Assembly: GCF_029892485.1 (NCBI RefSeq)
Contig: NZ_JARXVG010000010.1
Coordinates: forward strand, 62,001-126,000
DNA length: 64,000 nt
Origin: Variovorax boronicumulans
GTDB taxonomy: Bacteria > Pseudomonadota > Gammaproteobacteria > Burkholderiales > Burkholderiaceae_C
Reading direction: 5' to 3'
The notes under the pieces were generated by a model, which searched no databases, had not been told where the DNA came from, and worked only from the letters and a program-made list of their open reading frames with translations. Below are positions 25,842 through 33,478 of this stretch, one piece after another (the stretch's first letter is position 1; the number at the start of each line of letters is the position of its first letter). A program made the position numbers and the translations under genes.

Positions 25842-26021
25842 CTAACCCTCGTCCGGACCGGAGCCCGGCACCGGCCTGCTCTCCTGATACTTCTCCCACA
25901 GGTAGAGGCCCGGCATGGCCACGAGGTGGGCAACGGCCGCGAGCATCCCGGCCGCGAACAACGCGACGGCGACCATCGGGAACGCAGCGACTTCAAACAC
26001 CGCACGAACATGCTTCATCAT
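25842..26021 (-). CDS. 59-residue single-pass membrane protein
   Basis: A short frame just upstream of tRNA-Arg on the same strand. It begins MMKHVRAVFEVAAFP, has one hydrophobic helix (MVAVALFAAGMLAAVAHLVA at about residues 16-35), then PGLYLWEKYQESRP and a Pro/Gly-rich end. ATG at 26021 is preceded by CGGAAAA, a modest ribosome site. The basic start followed by the helix predicts an inner-membrane protein with the N-terminus inside. The family was not recognised. Codon usage matches the neighbours (third positions mostly G or C), and the translated sequence is protein-like, which is why it is reported although short. Confidence 0.65.
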   Translation of the reverse strand: MMKHVRAVFEVAAFPMVAVALFAAGMLAAVAHLVAMPGLYLWEKYQESRPVPGSGPDEG

Positions 26022-26076
26022 TTTTCCGAGGATGACATGGCCGCTGCGGTCATGCGAGCAAAATGAAGTTCCGGGC

Positions 26077-26295
26077 TCATCGCCGTCGATCGAGCGCGCG
26101 GCGACCCAGCCACGTGATCTCTTCCACTCTTGCCTGGGCGTTCATCGGATCCGTACTGACGATGACGGCCTTGACGTAGCCGACCGCCAACAGCATTTCG
26201 ACGCAGGCAACGGCAGGCGTGCCCTCGACCACCAGGGGAAGCTGCTGCACCTGAATCGAGCGGAGGAAATCCGACGGATTCACCATCGCCTCCAT
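26077..26295 (-). CDS. Small conserved-looking hypothetical protein (72 residues)
   Basis: A 72-residue frame with a balanced, protein-like composition: MEAMVNPSDFLRSIQVQQLPLV is not too basic or Arg-rich, in contrast to the shadow frames here, and is followed by a hydrophobic beta-alpha stretch (VACVEMLLAVGYVKAVIVS) and a charged helix ending in Arg residues. It has no signal peptide. Two starts, 26295 and 26286, are possible; the second has GGAG only a few bases upstream. It lies downstream of the small-heat-shock genes on the same strand, after a 280-base gap with a hairpin, so it may be a separate unit. The function is unknown. Confidence 0.55.
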   Translation of the reverse strand: MEAMVNPSDFLRSIQVQQLPLVVEGTPAVACVEMLLAVGYVKAVIVSTDPMNAQARVEEITWLGRRALDRRR

Positions 26296-26530
26296 GGTCG
26301 ATGCGCCCGGGCCGCGCCATCGGGCCCGACAAGGTTCTGACGGAGGGTTGGTCTGTCATGGGTTGGCATCGCTCGTTGCATGCTGGCCTTGTTAAATTGC
26401 CAGCAAATTTCGCTCTGCGGCGCAACACCAGCGATCCGTCAATGGCGACAGCGGCTGCCAGCCGTTCTCCTACATGGAGCCCCCTCCATGGCAACCGGAA
26501 GGCTCGACATGCCTCGCGCGCGGGCTTCGT

Positions 26531-26565
26531 CGGGAGCATGCCGCCATTACTGGCGCACGCTCCCG
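26531..26565 (-). terminator. Hairpin after the small-heat-shock operon
   Basis: CGGGAGC (26531-26537) pairs with GCTCCCG (26559-26565), with an inner CGCC / GGCG stem. It begins ten bases after the stop of the last hsp20 gene. There is no T-run, so it may protect the 3' end or act as a weak terminator. Confidence 0.4.
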
Positions 26566-26574
26566 ATACGCCGC

Positions 26575-26988
26575 TCAGGCAACTTCGACCTTGATCTTCC
26601 GCGGCTTGGCGTGCTCGGCTTTGGGAATCCGAAGCTTCAACACGCCCTGCGCCAGCTCGGCCGAAACCTTCTCGGTGTCGAGCTCCTTGCTGAGCGTGAA
26701 CACGCGGCGGAAACGTCCGAGCCCCACCTCGGTGTGGCTGGTCTTCAATCCATCGGGGACCGCCAGGCCCGACTCGGCTTCGATGGTCAGGGTCTCCGCC
26801 TCGACCTGAAGGTTCAGGTTGTCCCGCGAGACGCCGGGCAGATCGGCGAACAGCGTGATGCCTCCCGCGTCTTCGACCACATCGACAGGCGGCGTCAACG
26901 CAGCAGCGCTGCCATAGCGTGGCCCCTTCTGTCTGGCGTCGGTGCTTTCCGGCGCGCCCGGCGAGCGGGTCTGAATGTCGTTGCTCAT
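26575..26988 (-). CDS. Hsp20 / alpha-crystallin small heat-shock protein (second copy)
   Basis: A 137-residue small heat-shock protein. After a disordered first 30 residues comes an alpha-crystallin domain: LTPPVDVVEDAGGITLFADLPGV, then LTIEAESG, RRVFTLSKELDTEKVSAELAQGVLKLRIPKAE. The G-V-L motif near residue 117 is the hallmark; the C-terminal I-x-I/V anchor is present as IKVEV. It holds unfolded proteins for later refolding by DnaK or ClpB. ATG at 26988 was chosen because AAGGAG lies nine bases upstream; the frame is open further up. It is the last gene of a three-gene operon, 23 bases after the other hsp20. Confidence 0.93.
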   Translation of the reverse strand: MSNDIQTRSPGAPESTDARQKGPRYGSAAALTPPVDVVEDAGGITLFADLPGVSRDNLNLQVEAETLTIEAESGLAVPDGLKTSHTEVGLGRFRRVFTLSKELDTEKVSAELAQGVLKLRIPKAEHAKPRKIKVEVA

Positions 26989-27011
26989 GGTGTTCATCTC
27001 CTTGATTGATC

Positions 27012-27449
27012 TCAATGGATGGAAATGCGGCGAGGCTGGGCCGATGCGCGGCGGCGGACGGTGATGCGCAGCACACCGTCGCGCAGCCTGGCGTCGACCG
27101 CTTCAGGATCGGCATCCTCGGGCAGCGTGAGCATCCGGCGGAACGGGCCGTCGAAGCGCTCGTTGATGTGCACGGCGGCCTTCGCATCCGCCGCGGGCAG
27201 CACGCTCTTGCGCTCGCCTGCAATGGTCATGAGGCCGCGCTCGAGGTTGACCTCCAGCGTGGCCGGATCGACCCCGGGGGCAAACGCATAGATCTCCACT
27301 GCCTCCGGCGTCACGCCGACATTCAGTGCGGGAAATCCGTTGCTGCCGAAACCGCGGATCGTCGGCGCCAGGTCGAACGCCTGCTGCATGTCCCGCTGCA
27401 GGCGATCCATCTCTGCAAGCATGTCGCGTGGGAAAAAAGATCGGTACAT
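27012..27449 (-). CDS. Hsp20 / alpha-crystallin small heat-shock protein (first copy)
   Basis: A 145-residue small heat-shock protein that begins with the characteristic MYRSFFPRDMLAEMDRLQRD amphipathic segment. The alpha-crystallin domain runs from about 42 to 135: FPALNVGVTPEAVEIYAFAPGVD, LTI-like LMTIAGER, RFDGPFRRMLTLPED and LRDGVLRITVRRR. ATG at 27449 has GGAGG seven bases upstream. The two hsp20 genes are paralogues of the A/B class pair that often form mixed oligomers in proteobacteria. It is transcribed after the 112-residue gene, probably from the sigma-32-like promoter at 27884-27911. Confidence 0.94.
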   Translation of the reverse strand: MYRSFFPRDMLAEMDRLQRDMQQAFDLAPTIRGFGSNGFPALNVGVTPEAVEIYAFAPGVDPATLEVNLERGLMTIAGERKSVLPAADAKAAVHINERFDGPFRRMLTLPEDADPEAVDARLRDGVLRITVRRRASAQPRRISIH

Positions 27450-27500
27450 CGCTGAACCTCCAGATCTGGAAATGAAGGAAAAGAAATGGGCCGAGGCCCC

Positions 27501-27839
27501 TTACTGAGGCAGGCTGTGCGTGCCGGCCGAATGCGGCGAGCCGCTGGCGGCAGTGGAACGGCGCCATGCGGTGATCCGGGGCAGGCGATTTCGCCAGCGT
27601 GGCGGGCGTGACTCCGGATAGCTGAATTGAGCCAGTTCCTCGCGTCCCTTCTGGGTGATGGCCAGTACCTGCGCGGCCGTGGGCGAGCCGGACAACGACA
27701 ACGGGCTCGAAGGCGAGGGCACGAGGGCCACGACGAGCCCGGCGGCCCGCAACACCCGGACCTGATCGATGTCCTCGGTGCGATAGAAGGTGACAGGCAG
27801 GCGAGAGCCGGCGATTTGCTTGAGCAAGTTCATGGTCAT
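27501..27839 (-). CDS. Small winged-helix-like protein heading the hsp20 operon
   Basis: A 112-residue protein whose N-terminal 70 residues read like a degenerate winged helix: MTMNLLKQIAGSRLPVTFYR, QVRVLRAAGLVVALVPSP, then LAITQKGREELAQF, where ITxKGREEL is the usual end of such a domain. The last 40 residues are Arg/Ser/Pro rich and likely disordered. ATG at 27839 has a near-perfect AAGGAGG seven bases upstream. It is the first gene after the heat-shock-type promoter and precedes the two hsp20 genes by 51 bases. It may be a regulator of the operon; the domain reading is by eye and moderate. Confidence 0.75.
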   Translation of the reverse strand: MTMNLLKQIAGSRLPVTFYRTEDIDQVRVLRAAGLVVALVPSPSSPLSLSGSPTAAQVLAITQKGREELAQFSYPESRPPRWRNRLPRITAWRRSTAASGSPHSAGTHSLPQ

Positions 27840-27883
27840 TTCAATACCTCCTTTTCGGTTGACCAATTTCCGACGGAAGAGAA

Positions 27884-27911
27884 GATAGGAGACCTCTTGC
27901 CCGATTTCAAG
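27884..27911 (-). promoter_or_regulatory. Sigma-32 (RpoH) type heat-shock promoter
   Basis: On the minus strand CTTGAAA (27905-27911) is followed by 13 bases and CTCCTATC (27884-27891). This fits the heat-shock consensus of CTTGAAA, 11-16 bases, CCCCATNT. It lies 45 bases upstream of the first codon of the winged-helix gene and two hsp20 genes, which is the expected place and regulon. Confidence 0.8.
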
Positions 27912-27960
27912 GGGGAGATTTTTTCGAAGAGCGACCTCGATCGCCGGGCTCCGCGAGCGC

Positions 27961-27987
27961 AAAAAAGCCCGGCCACATGGCCGGGCT
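27961..27987 (-). terminator. Strong intrinsic terminator
   Basis: A perfect 9-bp stem AGCCCGGCC (27966-27974) with GGCCGGGCT (27979-27987) and ACAT loop is followed on the minus strand by six T (complement of 27961-27966). It closes either the STM3941-like gene's transcript or the candidate small RNA. Confidence 0.9.
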
Positions 27988-28025
27988 GAGGTTTACAGCA
28001 AGCCTGCGAGGTAGACCGCAGGAGC
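27961..28025 (-). ncRNA. Candidate intergenic small RNA
   Basis: On the minus strand a TATAAAT box (28031-28037) is followed by about 65 bases holding two hairpins: CCTGCG / CGCAGG (28003-28008 and 28017-28022) with loop GUCUACCU, and a strong intrinsic terminator at 27961-27987. No ribosome site or start codon is present. A good -35 box was not found at the normal distance, so the promoter call is weak. It could instead be just the 3' end of the gene upstream. Confidence 0.45.
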
Positions 28026-28172
28026 CGGGAATTTATAGCGGCGCCTTGGCCGCCGGATGTCGGACAAATTCGACTTTTGCCGAGCCTGCTCTCGCGGCAG
28101 ATTCCTGTACTAACCCTGCGTTGCCGATGCGCAGCCCAGCGGCATGGCAAGGGTGCGCAGGCCGGCGCCGCC

Positions 28173-28646
28173 TCACCGATAGGCGTCGCACAGCGCCAGG
28201 TACTCGTCGCCCGAAATCTCCAGCGCCGTGGCGCGGCGCAGCACGCGCGCCTGCGGCTTGGGCAGGTCGGTCCTGATCTGGATCTGCTTGCCGATGGGAA
28301 TGCCCATGTAGTTCTGGTTCACCCAGATGTTCTCGACGATGTTGTTCCACGGCAGCAGCATGCCGTTCTCGAGGGTCAGGCCTTGGTGGCCGATCACGAA
28401 CGCGGGCTTGTCGATGTTGCGCAGCGTGTTGAAGCACTTGAACGCAAGCCACGCCGTGAGCAGCGCAAAGCCGGCGGCGATGAGGATGCCGCTGTTCTTG
28501 TCCTGCGCGCGGATGCACAGAACCGCGAGCACCACCGTCACCACTGCCCACAGCGCAGTGCCCGCGATGAGGCGGGAGCGGGAATAGAACACGGGGCGGT
28601 CCTGGCGGGTCTTCTCTTGCTGGGCGGCGGAGCTGTAGATTTCCAT
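28173..28646 (-). CDS. Two-TM membrane protein, STM3941-like
   Basis: A 157-residue protein with two membrane helices near residues 26-46 (LIAGTALWAVVTVVLAVLCI) and 53-70 (GILIAAGFALLTAWLAF), followed by a compact beta domain: PAFVIGHQGLTLENGMLLPWNNIVENIWV, IQIRTDLPKP and a final ALEISGDEYLALCDAYR. This order, two helices then a PH-like domain with a W-x-x-I motif and a closing helix, matches the STM3941 family of unknown function. ATG at 28646 has no strong ribosome site. It lies 57 bases downstream of another two-TM protein with a similar plan, and the two are probably co-transcribed. Confidence 0.75.
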   Translation of the reverse strand: MEIYSSAAQQEKTRQDRPVFYSRSRLIAGTALWAVVTVVLAVLCIRAQDKNSGILIAAGFALLTAWLAFKCFNTLRNIDKPAFVIGHQGLTLENGMLLPWNNIVENIWVNQNYMGIPIGKQIQIRTDLPKPQARVLRRATALEISGDEYLALCDAYR

Positions 28647-28702
28647 TTGTCTGATTCGCTGTGAACTTGCGTTGCGTGGTTGAAAAAAGCGGCGAGAAAA
28701 GC

Positions 28703-29422
28703 TCAGTGGGCAGGCAGGCGCTGCATCAGGCAGGCCATCAGTGCGGGCTCGTTGTCGAGCTTCGAGCGGTCGATCTTTCGGGACTTGCCATGGGCGACGA
28801 TGACCAGGTGCTCGTCGACCTCCATGCCGTCCTCGTCGGACTGTGTGCGGATGGTGTCGATGCTCGACCACGCGATCAGCTGCCCCTTGTGCACCAGGCC
28901 ATCGGCCTGCATGCCGAGCGCGCCGAACTTCACCGTCTCGCCGGCGTGCAGGCGGCGCTCGACCTCGTGCGCCATGGCGTCGCCGACGGCCTCTTCCACC
29001 TCGGCGAGCAACACATCCGATGCGTCCCACAGGTTCAGGCGCAGGCGCAGCGTCTTGCCGTCCCGGCTGCCGAGCAGCACCTGGTTGCGGTTATGGCGGT
29101 GGCGAAAGCGCGTGACGTCCGCGAAAGCCAGCGTGCGGTCGCCAAGCTGCAGGCCTTGCGCGCCCACGGTCAGCCGCCCCGGCGCGCGAAGCCATGCGAA
29201 GAAGTCGCTGCCCTGCCAGCCGATCAGATAGATCGCGGCAGGAACGGCCAGAAAGAGAACGACGATCGCGCCTCTGTGGTGAATGAAGTCCGGCGTGATG
29301 AGATACGGCAGGATGTAGACCTTCGCCGGCACCAGCATCATTGCGCAGAAGACATAGAGGGCGGCAAGACCGCCGAGCACGCAATAGAAGGAATGGCGGG
29401 GAAAGATTCTGGCGTGGCTCAT
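28703..29422 (-). CDS. Two-TM membrane protein with PH-like domains, unknown function
   Basis: A 239-residue protein. Two membrane helices lie at about 13-33 (VLGGLAALYVFCAMMLV) and 52-68 (AIVVLFLAVPAAIYLIGW). The cytoplasmic part seems to hold two beta domains: LTVGAQGLQLGDRTLAFADVTRFRHR near 82-107, and VKFGALGMQADGLVHKGQLIAWSSIDTIRTQ near 165-196, each with the G-L-x-x-x-G/D pattern seen in YcxB/STM3941-type PH-like folds. The C-terminal phrase RKIDRSKLDNEPALMACLMQRL suggests a regulatory helix. No family name can be given with confidence. It begins with ATG at 29422 and is followed by the STM3941-like gene. Confidence 0.7.
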   Translation of the reverse strand: MSHARIFPRHSFYCVLGGLAALYVFCAMMLVPAKVYILPYLITPDFIHHRGAIVVLFLAVPAAIYLIGWQGSDFFAWLRAPGRLTVGAQGLQLGDRTLAFADVTRFRHRHNRNQVLLGSRDGKTLRLRLNLWDASDVLLAEVEEAVGDAMAHEVERRLHAGETVKFGALGMQADGLVHKGQLIAWSSIDTIRTQSDEDGMEVDEHLVIVAHGKSRKIDRSKLDNEPALMACLMQRLPAH

Positions 29423-29638
29423 GGAAAGTGTCGGGCCCGATGCCAAGACAACGGGCCGTGCAGGCAAAGAAAAACTACCCGGGCACCATACCAGCGCAGT
29501 GCAACTTTCAAGGGGCCTGGCGCATCGGTCGGTGTCTCATTCTGCGAATGAAAATTCGATCTGCGCGAGTGGCTAGACAGAAAGATTTAGTTTTCTTTCT
29601 TGCACGGTTGCAGCGCCAGCACCGGCACCGCGCAGCGA

Positions 29639-31273
29639 TCACAGCGGCGATGGCAGCAAAGGCGAACGCTCGAACTTGCGCAGCTTCCCGATGAACGCAT
29701 CGATGTCGTCGAAGGCACGTGCGTTGTCGATGCCAGAAGCCCCGAAATCGTCAACCACCAGGAGCGACGGATCACCCTCGCGACGAAAGTCCAGCAAGAC
29801 CAGCGCCTCGCGCCTGGCATTCAACACCACCAGCTTGTCTGCCTCTGCAATCGACTCATGCCAGGGCTTTTCCCCAGGCGAAAAGTCGATGCGCCGCGAA
29901 AGCTCGGCCAGCGTCACGGCATATTCCATCGGCGCCAGTTCCTCGAAAGGCTCGAACTCTACGTCCGGGCCATCCATCAGAAATCGGTAGGCAACATCGC
30001 CACCGTTCTTGGCTCTCCACAATTGCTTGATCACTTCAGGCAGCTTCGCGCCGATCCGCGCTTCCGTCTCGTTGATCAATGCGTCGTCCGCCATGGCCTT
30101 CGGATGCCAGCCATCGTCTCTCCCCTTCGCCATGTTGACGAAAGGATGGTTGGCGTCGCCCCAGAACGCGGTCGCGCGACCGTCCCTGGGCAAGTCTCCC
30201 AGCGGCTTGCTGCGAAAGAGCTCGCGATCGAAGGGGCGGGGCTTTTCTTCTTTGGGCCGTCGCAACGCCTGGAAGAAAGCATCGAATGTCTCGAACGCGA
30301 TGCCGGCGGCATCGCCGCTCTTGTCGAAATCGACGATGGAAACCCGGGGCTCACCAGGCCGGGAGTAGTCGAGCAGCGTCATGTCGCCATAGCGCGACTG
30401 CAGCACCAGCAGTGTGTCGGCATGGGCGGGGATGTCGTCCGGATCGTCGGTGAAGTCCTCGTAATGGGCGCGCACCGTGCGAAGGTCTTTCAACGGGCTG
30501 AGGCTGGAGTAATCGATGCTGAAGGCCCCGCGCCAGTCGTCGTAGACAGGACCCGGGCCCGTCTTCAACGGCACATAGAGTGCACCCACATAGCCACCGT
30601 CGAGCATGCGGTAGAGCGCACGCAAGCTCTCCGGCAGTGGGAAACCCAGTCGCTTTTCGGCAGCGGCGATTTCCAGTTCGCTGGCCGCCAGCGCTGGCTT
30701 CGCGACGCGTTTGCCGCGACCCTCCATCGCCTCGCGCAAAGGATCGGGCCGCCAGTATCCAGGTGACTTGAAGAAGGTCTCCGGCGTCAGCGGCCTCGGA
30801 TCCATGTCGAGCTCCACCTCGTCGGTCGGGTGCGCCGCCTGATCGGCGACAGGTGCCGCCCAGGCATCCCGAGTTCCCATCGCGTTCCCCTCCAGTTTGA
30901 TGATGGCGAGGGAGAAGGCCAGGCCGACCAGAAACACGAGGCCGACGGCAAGAACGTCTGCTGCGCCCAAGGCGGCGATCGGCGCAGGTGCGACCAGGCT
31001 CGCCAGTCCCCGCCCGATCAGGTAGAAAACATAGCCGAGACCCAGTTGGATGGGCAATGCCACCAGCACGCCGAGGCCGATGGATTTCAATCCACCGGCG
31101 CGCCAGGCCATTTGCCACTGGCGAAACTTTCCCAGTGCATAGAGCAGGGTCAGCGCGGGTGTTGCCAGCACGACGATCCAGGGTGAGCGGCCAAGATACC
31201 CCGCTCCCACCAGCGACACCACGACCGTCATTGCCGCGACGATGCGCAATGCGCGAGCGACCTTGCTGCTCAT
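29639..31273 (-). CDS. Membrane protein with two SMI1/KNR4 domains
   Basis: A 544-residue protein. The first 135 residues hold about four membrane helices (for example AMTVVVSLVGAGYLG, VLATPALTLLYALG, GLGVLVALPIQLGLGYVFYLIG, AVGLVFLVGLAFSLAII). Two SMI1/KNR4 (SUKH) domains follow: about 195-340 (ELEIAAAEKRLGFPLPESLRALYRMLDGGY) and about 385-540 (INETEARIGAKLPEVIKQLWRAKNGG). SUKH domains are the commonest fold of immunity proteins against polymorphic toxins; yeast Smi1 has a separate signalling role. The membrane part is unusual for immunity proteins. ATG at 31273 is preferred; a TTG at 31300 is possible. No toxin gene is visible next to it. Confidence 0.85.
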   Translation of the reverse strand: MSSKVARALRIVAAMTVVVSLVGAGYLGRSPWIVVLATPALTLLYALGKFRQWQMAWRAGGLKSIGLGVLVALPIQLGLGYVFYLIGRGLASLVAPAPIAALGAADVLAVGLVFLVGLAFSLAIIKLEGNAMGTRDAWAAPVADQAAHPTDEVELDMDPRPLTPETFFKSPGYWRPDPLREAMEGRGKRVAKPALAASELEIAAAEKRLGFPLPESLRALYRMLDGGYVGALYVPLKTGPGPVYDDWRGAFSIDYSSLSPLKDLRTVRAHYEDFTDDPDDIPAHADTLLVLQSRYGDMTLLDYSRPGEPRVSIVDFDKSGDAAGIAFETFDAFFQALRRPKEEKPRPFDRELFRSKPLGDLPRDGRATAFWGDANHPFVNMAKGRDDGWHPKAMADDALINETEARIGAKLPEVIKQLWRAKNGGDVAYRFLMDGPDVEFEPFEELAPMEYAVTLAELSRRIDFSPGEKPWHESIAEADKLVVLNARREALVLLDFRREGDPSLLVVDDFGASGIDNARAFDDIDAFIGKLRKFERSPLLPSPL

Positions 31274-31372
31274 CCGGGCCCCTTTTGCTTCTTGGATCAA
31301 GCCATCCTATCCGCAGGGGCCAGAGCTGCCCCCGGTCTCGCGCAGTGGCGGTGCGCGGTCGGCACACAGAAG

Positions 31373-31405
31373 CAAAAAGCCCGCTACCTTGTGGATAGCG
31401 GGCTT
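31373..31405 (-). terminator. Intrinsic terminator of tRNA-Ile2
   Basis: AGCCCGCTA / TAGCGGGCT with an added CC/GG pair and TTGT loop forms a strong hairpin (31378-31404); on the minus strand it is followed by TTTTTGCTT. TTTT on the plus-strand side suggests it could also work for the other direction. Confidence 0.85.
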
Positions 31406-31418
31406 TTCTGATGGGACT

Positions 31419-31495
<77 letters not shown>

Positions 31496-31526
31496 ACTGG
31501 GTCGCGATTCTATTCGCCGCCGCAGC

Positions 31527-32534
31527 CTACTTGCGGTGGCTCAGCGCATTGCTGACCAGCCGCGAGGTGATGTCGACGATCTGGATCATGCGTTCGTAAG
31601 GCATGCGGGTCGGCCCGATCACGCCCAGGGTGCCGACCACCTGCCCGTCGACCTCGTAGTTGGCGCTGACGATGGAGAGCTCTTCGAAAGGCACGACCTG
31701 GCTTTCGCCGCCGATGAAGATGCGCACGCCCTCGGCCTTGCTCGACACGTCGAGCAGGCGCATCAGCTGGGCCTTCTGCTCGAAGAGCTCGAAGGCGCGG
31801 CGCAGTTGGCCCATGTCGCTGGAGAAATCGGTCACGGCCAGCAGGTTGCGCTCGCCGGAGATCACGACGTCGTCTTCCTGCGCCTCGGTCAGCACTTCGG
31901 AGCTCACCTGGACTGCCGCCTGCATGAGCGCGGCAATCTCGCCGCGCAGCTTCTCGACCTCGGACTGGAGGCGGTCGCGCACCTGCTCGATGGTCAGGCC
32001 GGCGTAGTGCGCATTGATGTAGTTGGAGGCTTCGACCAGTTGCGATTGCGAATAGTCGGCCTCGGGGAAGATCACCCGGTTCTGCACGTCGCCATCGGGC
32101 GAGACGATGATCACGAGCAGCCGGTTCTCGGACAGGCGCAGGAATTCGATCTGCTTGAACACCGAGGCGCGGCGCGGCGCCATCACCACGCCAACGAACT
32201 GCGACAGGTTCGACAGGATGTTCGCCGCATTGGCAATCACCTTCTGCGGCTGGTCGGGCGGCAGGCTCGGCGTGTTCATCTGCTCGCGCTGCGCGGTCAG
32301 CATGGTGTCGACGAAGAGGCGGTAGCCGCGATGGGTCGGGATGCGGCCGGCCGAGGTGTGCGGGCTGGCAATGAGCCCCAGCGCCTCGAGATCGGACATG
32401 ACATTGCGGATGGTCGCGGGCGACAGATCCAGCCCCGAGGAACGCGACAGCGTGCGTGACCCGACGGGTTGCCCGTCGGCGATGTAGCGCTCGACGAGCG
32501 TCTTGAGCAGCAACTTGGCACGGTCATCCAGCAT
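31527..32534 (-). CDS. hrcA: Heat-inducible transcription repressor HrcA
   Basis: A 335-residue HrcA, which binds CIRCE operators upstream of groESL and sometimes dnaKJ and releases them on heat shock. The N-terminal winged helix has the family signature LVERYIADGQPVGSRTLSR, GLDLSPATIRNVMSDLEALGLIASPHTSAGRIPTHRGYRLFVD. The middle GAF-like dimerisation part and the end GVIGPTRMPYERMIQIVDITSRLVSNALS are complete. ATG at 32534; only 31 bases separate it from divergent nadK. No CIRCE sequence (TTAGCACTC and inverse) is present in that gap, so this gene is not visibly autoregulated; its targets lie elsewhere. Confidence 0.97.
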   Translation of the reverse strand: MLDDRAKLLLKTLVERYIADGQPVGSRTLSRSSGLDLSPATIRNVMSDLEALGLIASPHTSAGRIPTHRGYRLFVDTMLTAQREQMNTPSLPPDQPQKVIANAANILSNLSQFVGVVMAPRRASVFKQIEFLRLSENRLLVIIVSPDGDVQNRVIFPEADYSQSQLVEASNYINAHYAGLTIEQVRDRLQSEVEKLRGEIAALMQAAVQVSSEVLTEAQEDDVVISGERNLLAVTDFSSDMGQLRRAFELFEQKAQLMRLLDVSSKAEGVRIFIGGESQVVPFEELSIVSANYEVDGQVVGTLGVIGPTRMPYERMIQIVDITSRLVSNALSHRK

Positions 32535-32565
32535 TGCAAGATTTTAGTGTTGTAATTTGTGAGAT

Positions 32566-33477
32566 ATGACCTCTCGCTTCCGTCACGTCGCCCTGATCGG
32601 CAAATACCAGGCTTCCGGCGCGAGAGCGCAGGCGGATGCACGCGATGGTGTCATGGAGACCATCGGCACCTTTCTGGAATCGCAGGGTTGCAAGGTCTTC
32701 GTCGAGCGCTCGACCTGCGAGGAGGAGGACGCCGGCGCCCCCGCCCACGCGCGCTACGAAGCCCTGTCGGTCGAGGAAATCGGCCAGCGCTGCGACCTCG
32801 GCCTGGTGGTCGGCGGCGACGGCACCATGCTCGGCATCGGCCGGCAGCTCGCCAGCTACGGCATTCCGCTGATCGGCATCAACCGCGGCCGGCTTGGCTT
32901 CATCACCGACATCCCGCTCGACAACTACCAGGCCACGCTGATCCCCATGCTGGCCGGCGAATACGAAGAAGACCACCGCAGCCTGATGCATGCACAGGTC
33001 ATGCGCGACGGCGCCTGCGTGTTCGACGCCCTCGCCATGAACGACGTGGTGGTCAACCGCGGCGCCACCTCGGGCATGGTCGAGCTGCGCGTCTCGGTGG
33101 GCAGCCATTTCGTGGCCAACCAACGCGCCGACGGCCTGATCATCGCCACGCCCACCGGATCGACCGCCTATGCGCTGTCGGCCGGCGGGCCCCTGCTTCA
33201 TCCGGCGGTGCCGGGCTGGGTGCTGGTGCCGATCGCGCCGCACACGCTCTCGAACCGCCCGGTGCTGCTGCCCGACGCCGACGAGATCGTGATCGAGCTG
33301 GTCGGCGGGCGCGACGCCAGCGCCAATTTCGACATGCAGTCGCTGGCCTCGCTTGCGATCGGCGATCGCGTGGTGGTGCGCCGCTCCGACTTCCGGGTGC
33401 GCTTCCTGCATCCGCGCGGCTGGAGCTATTTCGACACACTGCGCAAGAAACTTCATTGGAACGAAGGGGGCTCCTGA
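32566..33477 (+). CDS. nadK: NAD kinase
   Basis: A 303-residue ATP-NAD kinase that makes NADP from NAD. The GGDGT motif lies near residues 83-87 (LGLVVGGDGTMLGIG), followed by GINRGRLGFITDI, the NE/ND motif (ALAMNDVVVNRG) and the substrate-binding GLIIATPTGSTAYALSAGGP stretch. Length is normal. It is read divergently from hrcA, a widely conserved arrangement in betaproteobacteria, and is the first gene of a nadK-recN-rapZ unit: its stop is one base before the recN start codon. Confidence 0.97.
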   Translation: MTSRFRHVALIGKYQASGARAQADARDGVMETIGTFLESQGCKVFVERSTCEEEDAGAPAHARYEALSVEEIGQRCDLGLVVGGDGTMLGIGRQLASYGIPLIGINRGRLGFITDIPLDNYQATLIPMLAGEYEEDHRSLMHAQVMRDGACVFDALAMNDVVVNRGATSGMVELRVSVGSHFVANQRADGLIIATPTGSTAYALSAGGPLLHPAVPGWVLVPIAPHTLSNRPVLLPDADEIVIELVGGRDASANFDMQSLASLAIGDRVVVRRSDFRVRFLHPRGWSYFDTLRKKLHWNEGGS

Positions 33478-33478
33478 C

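Noticed and set aside
32535..32565. CIRCE operator in the hrcA-nadK gap
   Set aside because: The 31-base gap holds no TTAGCACTC or its inverse.
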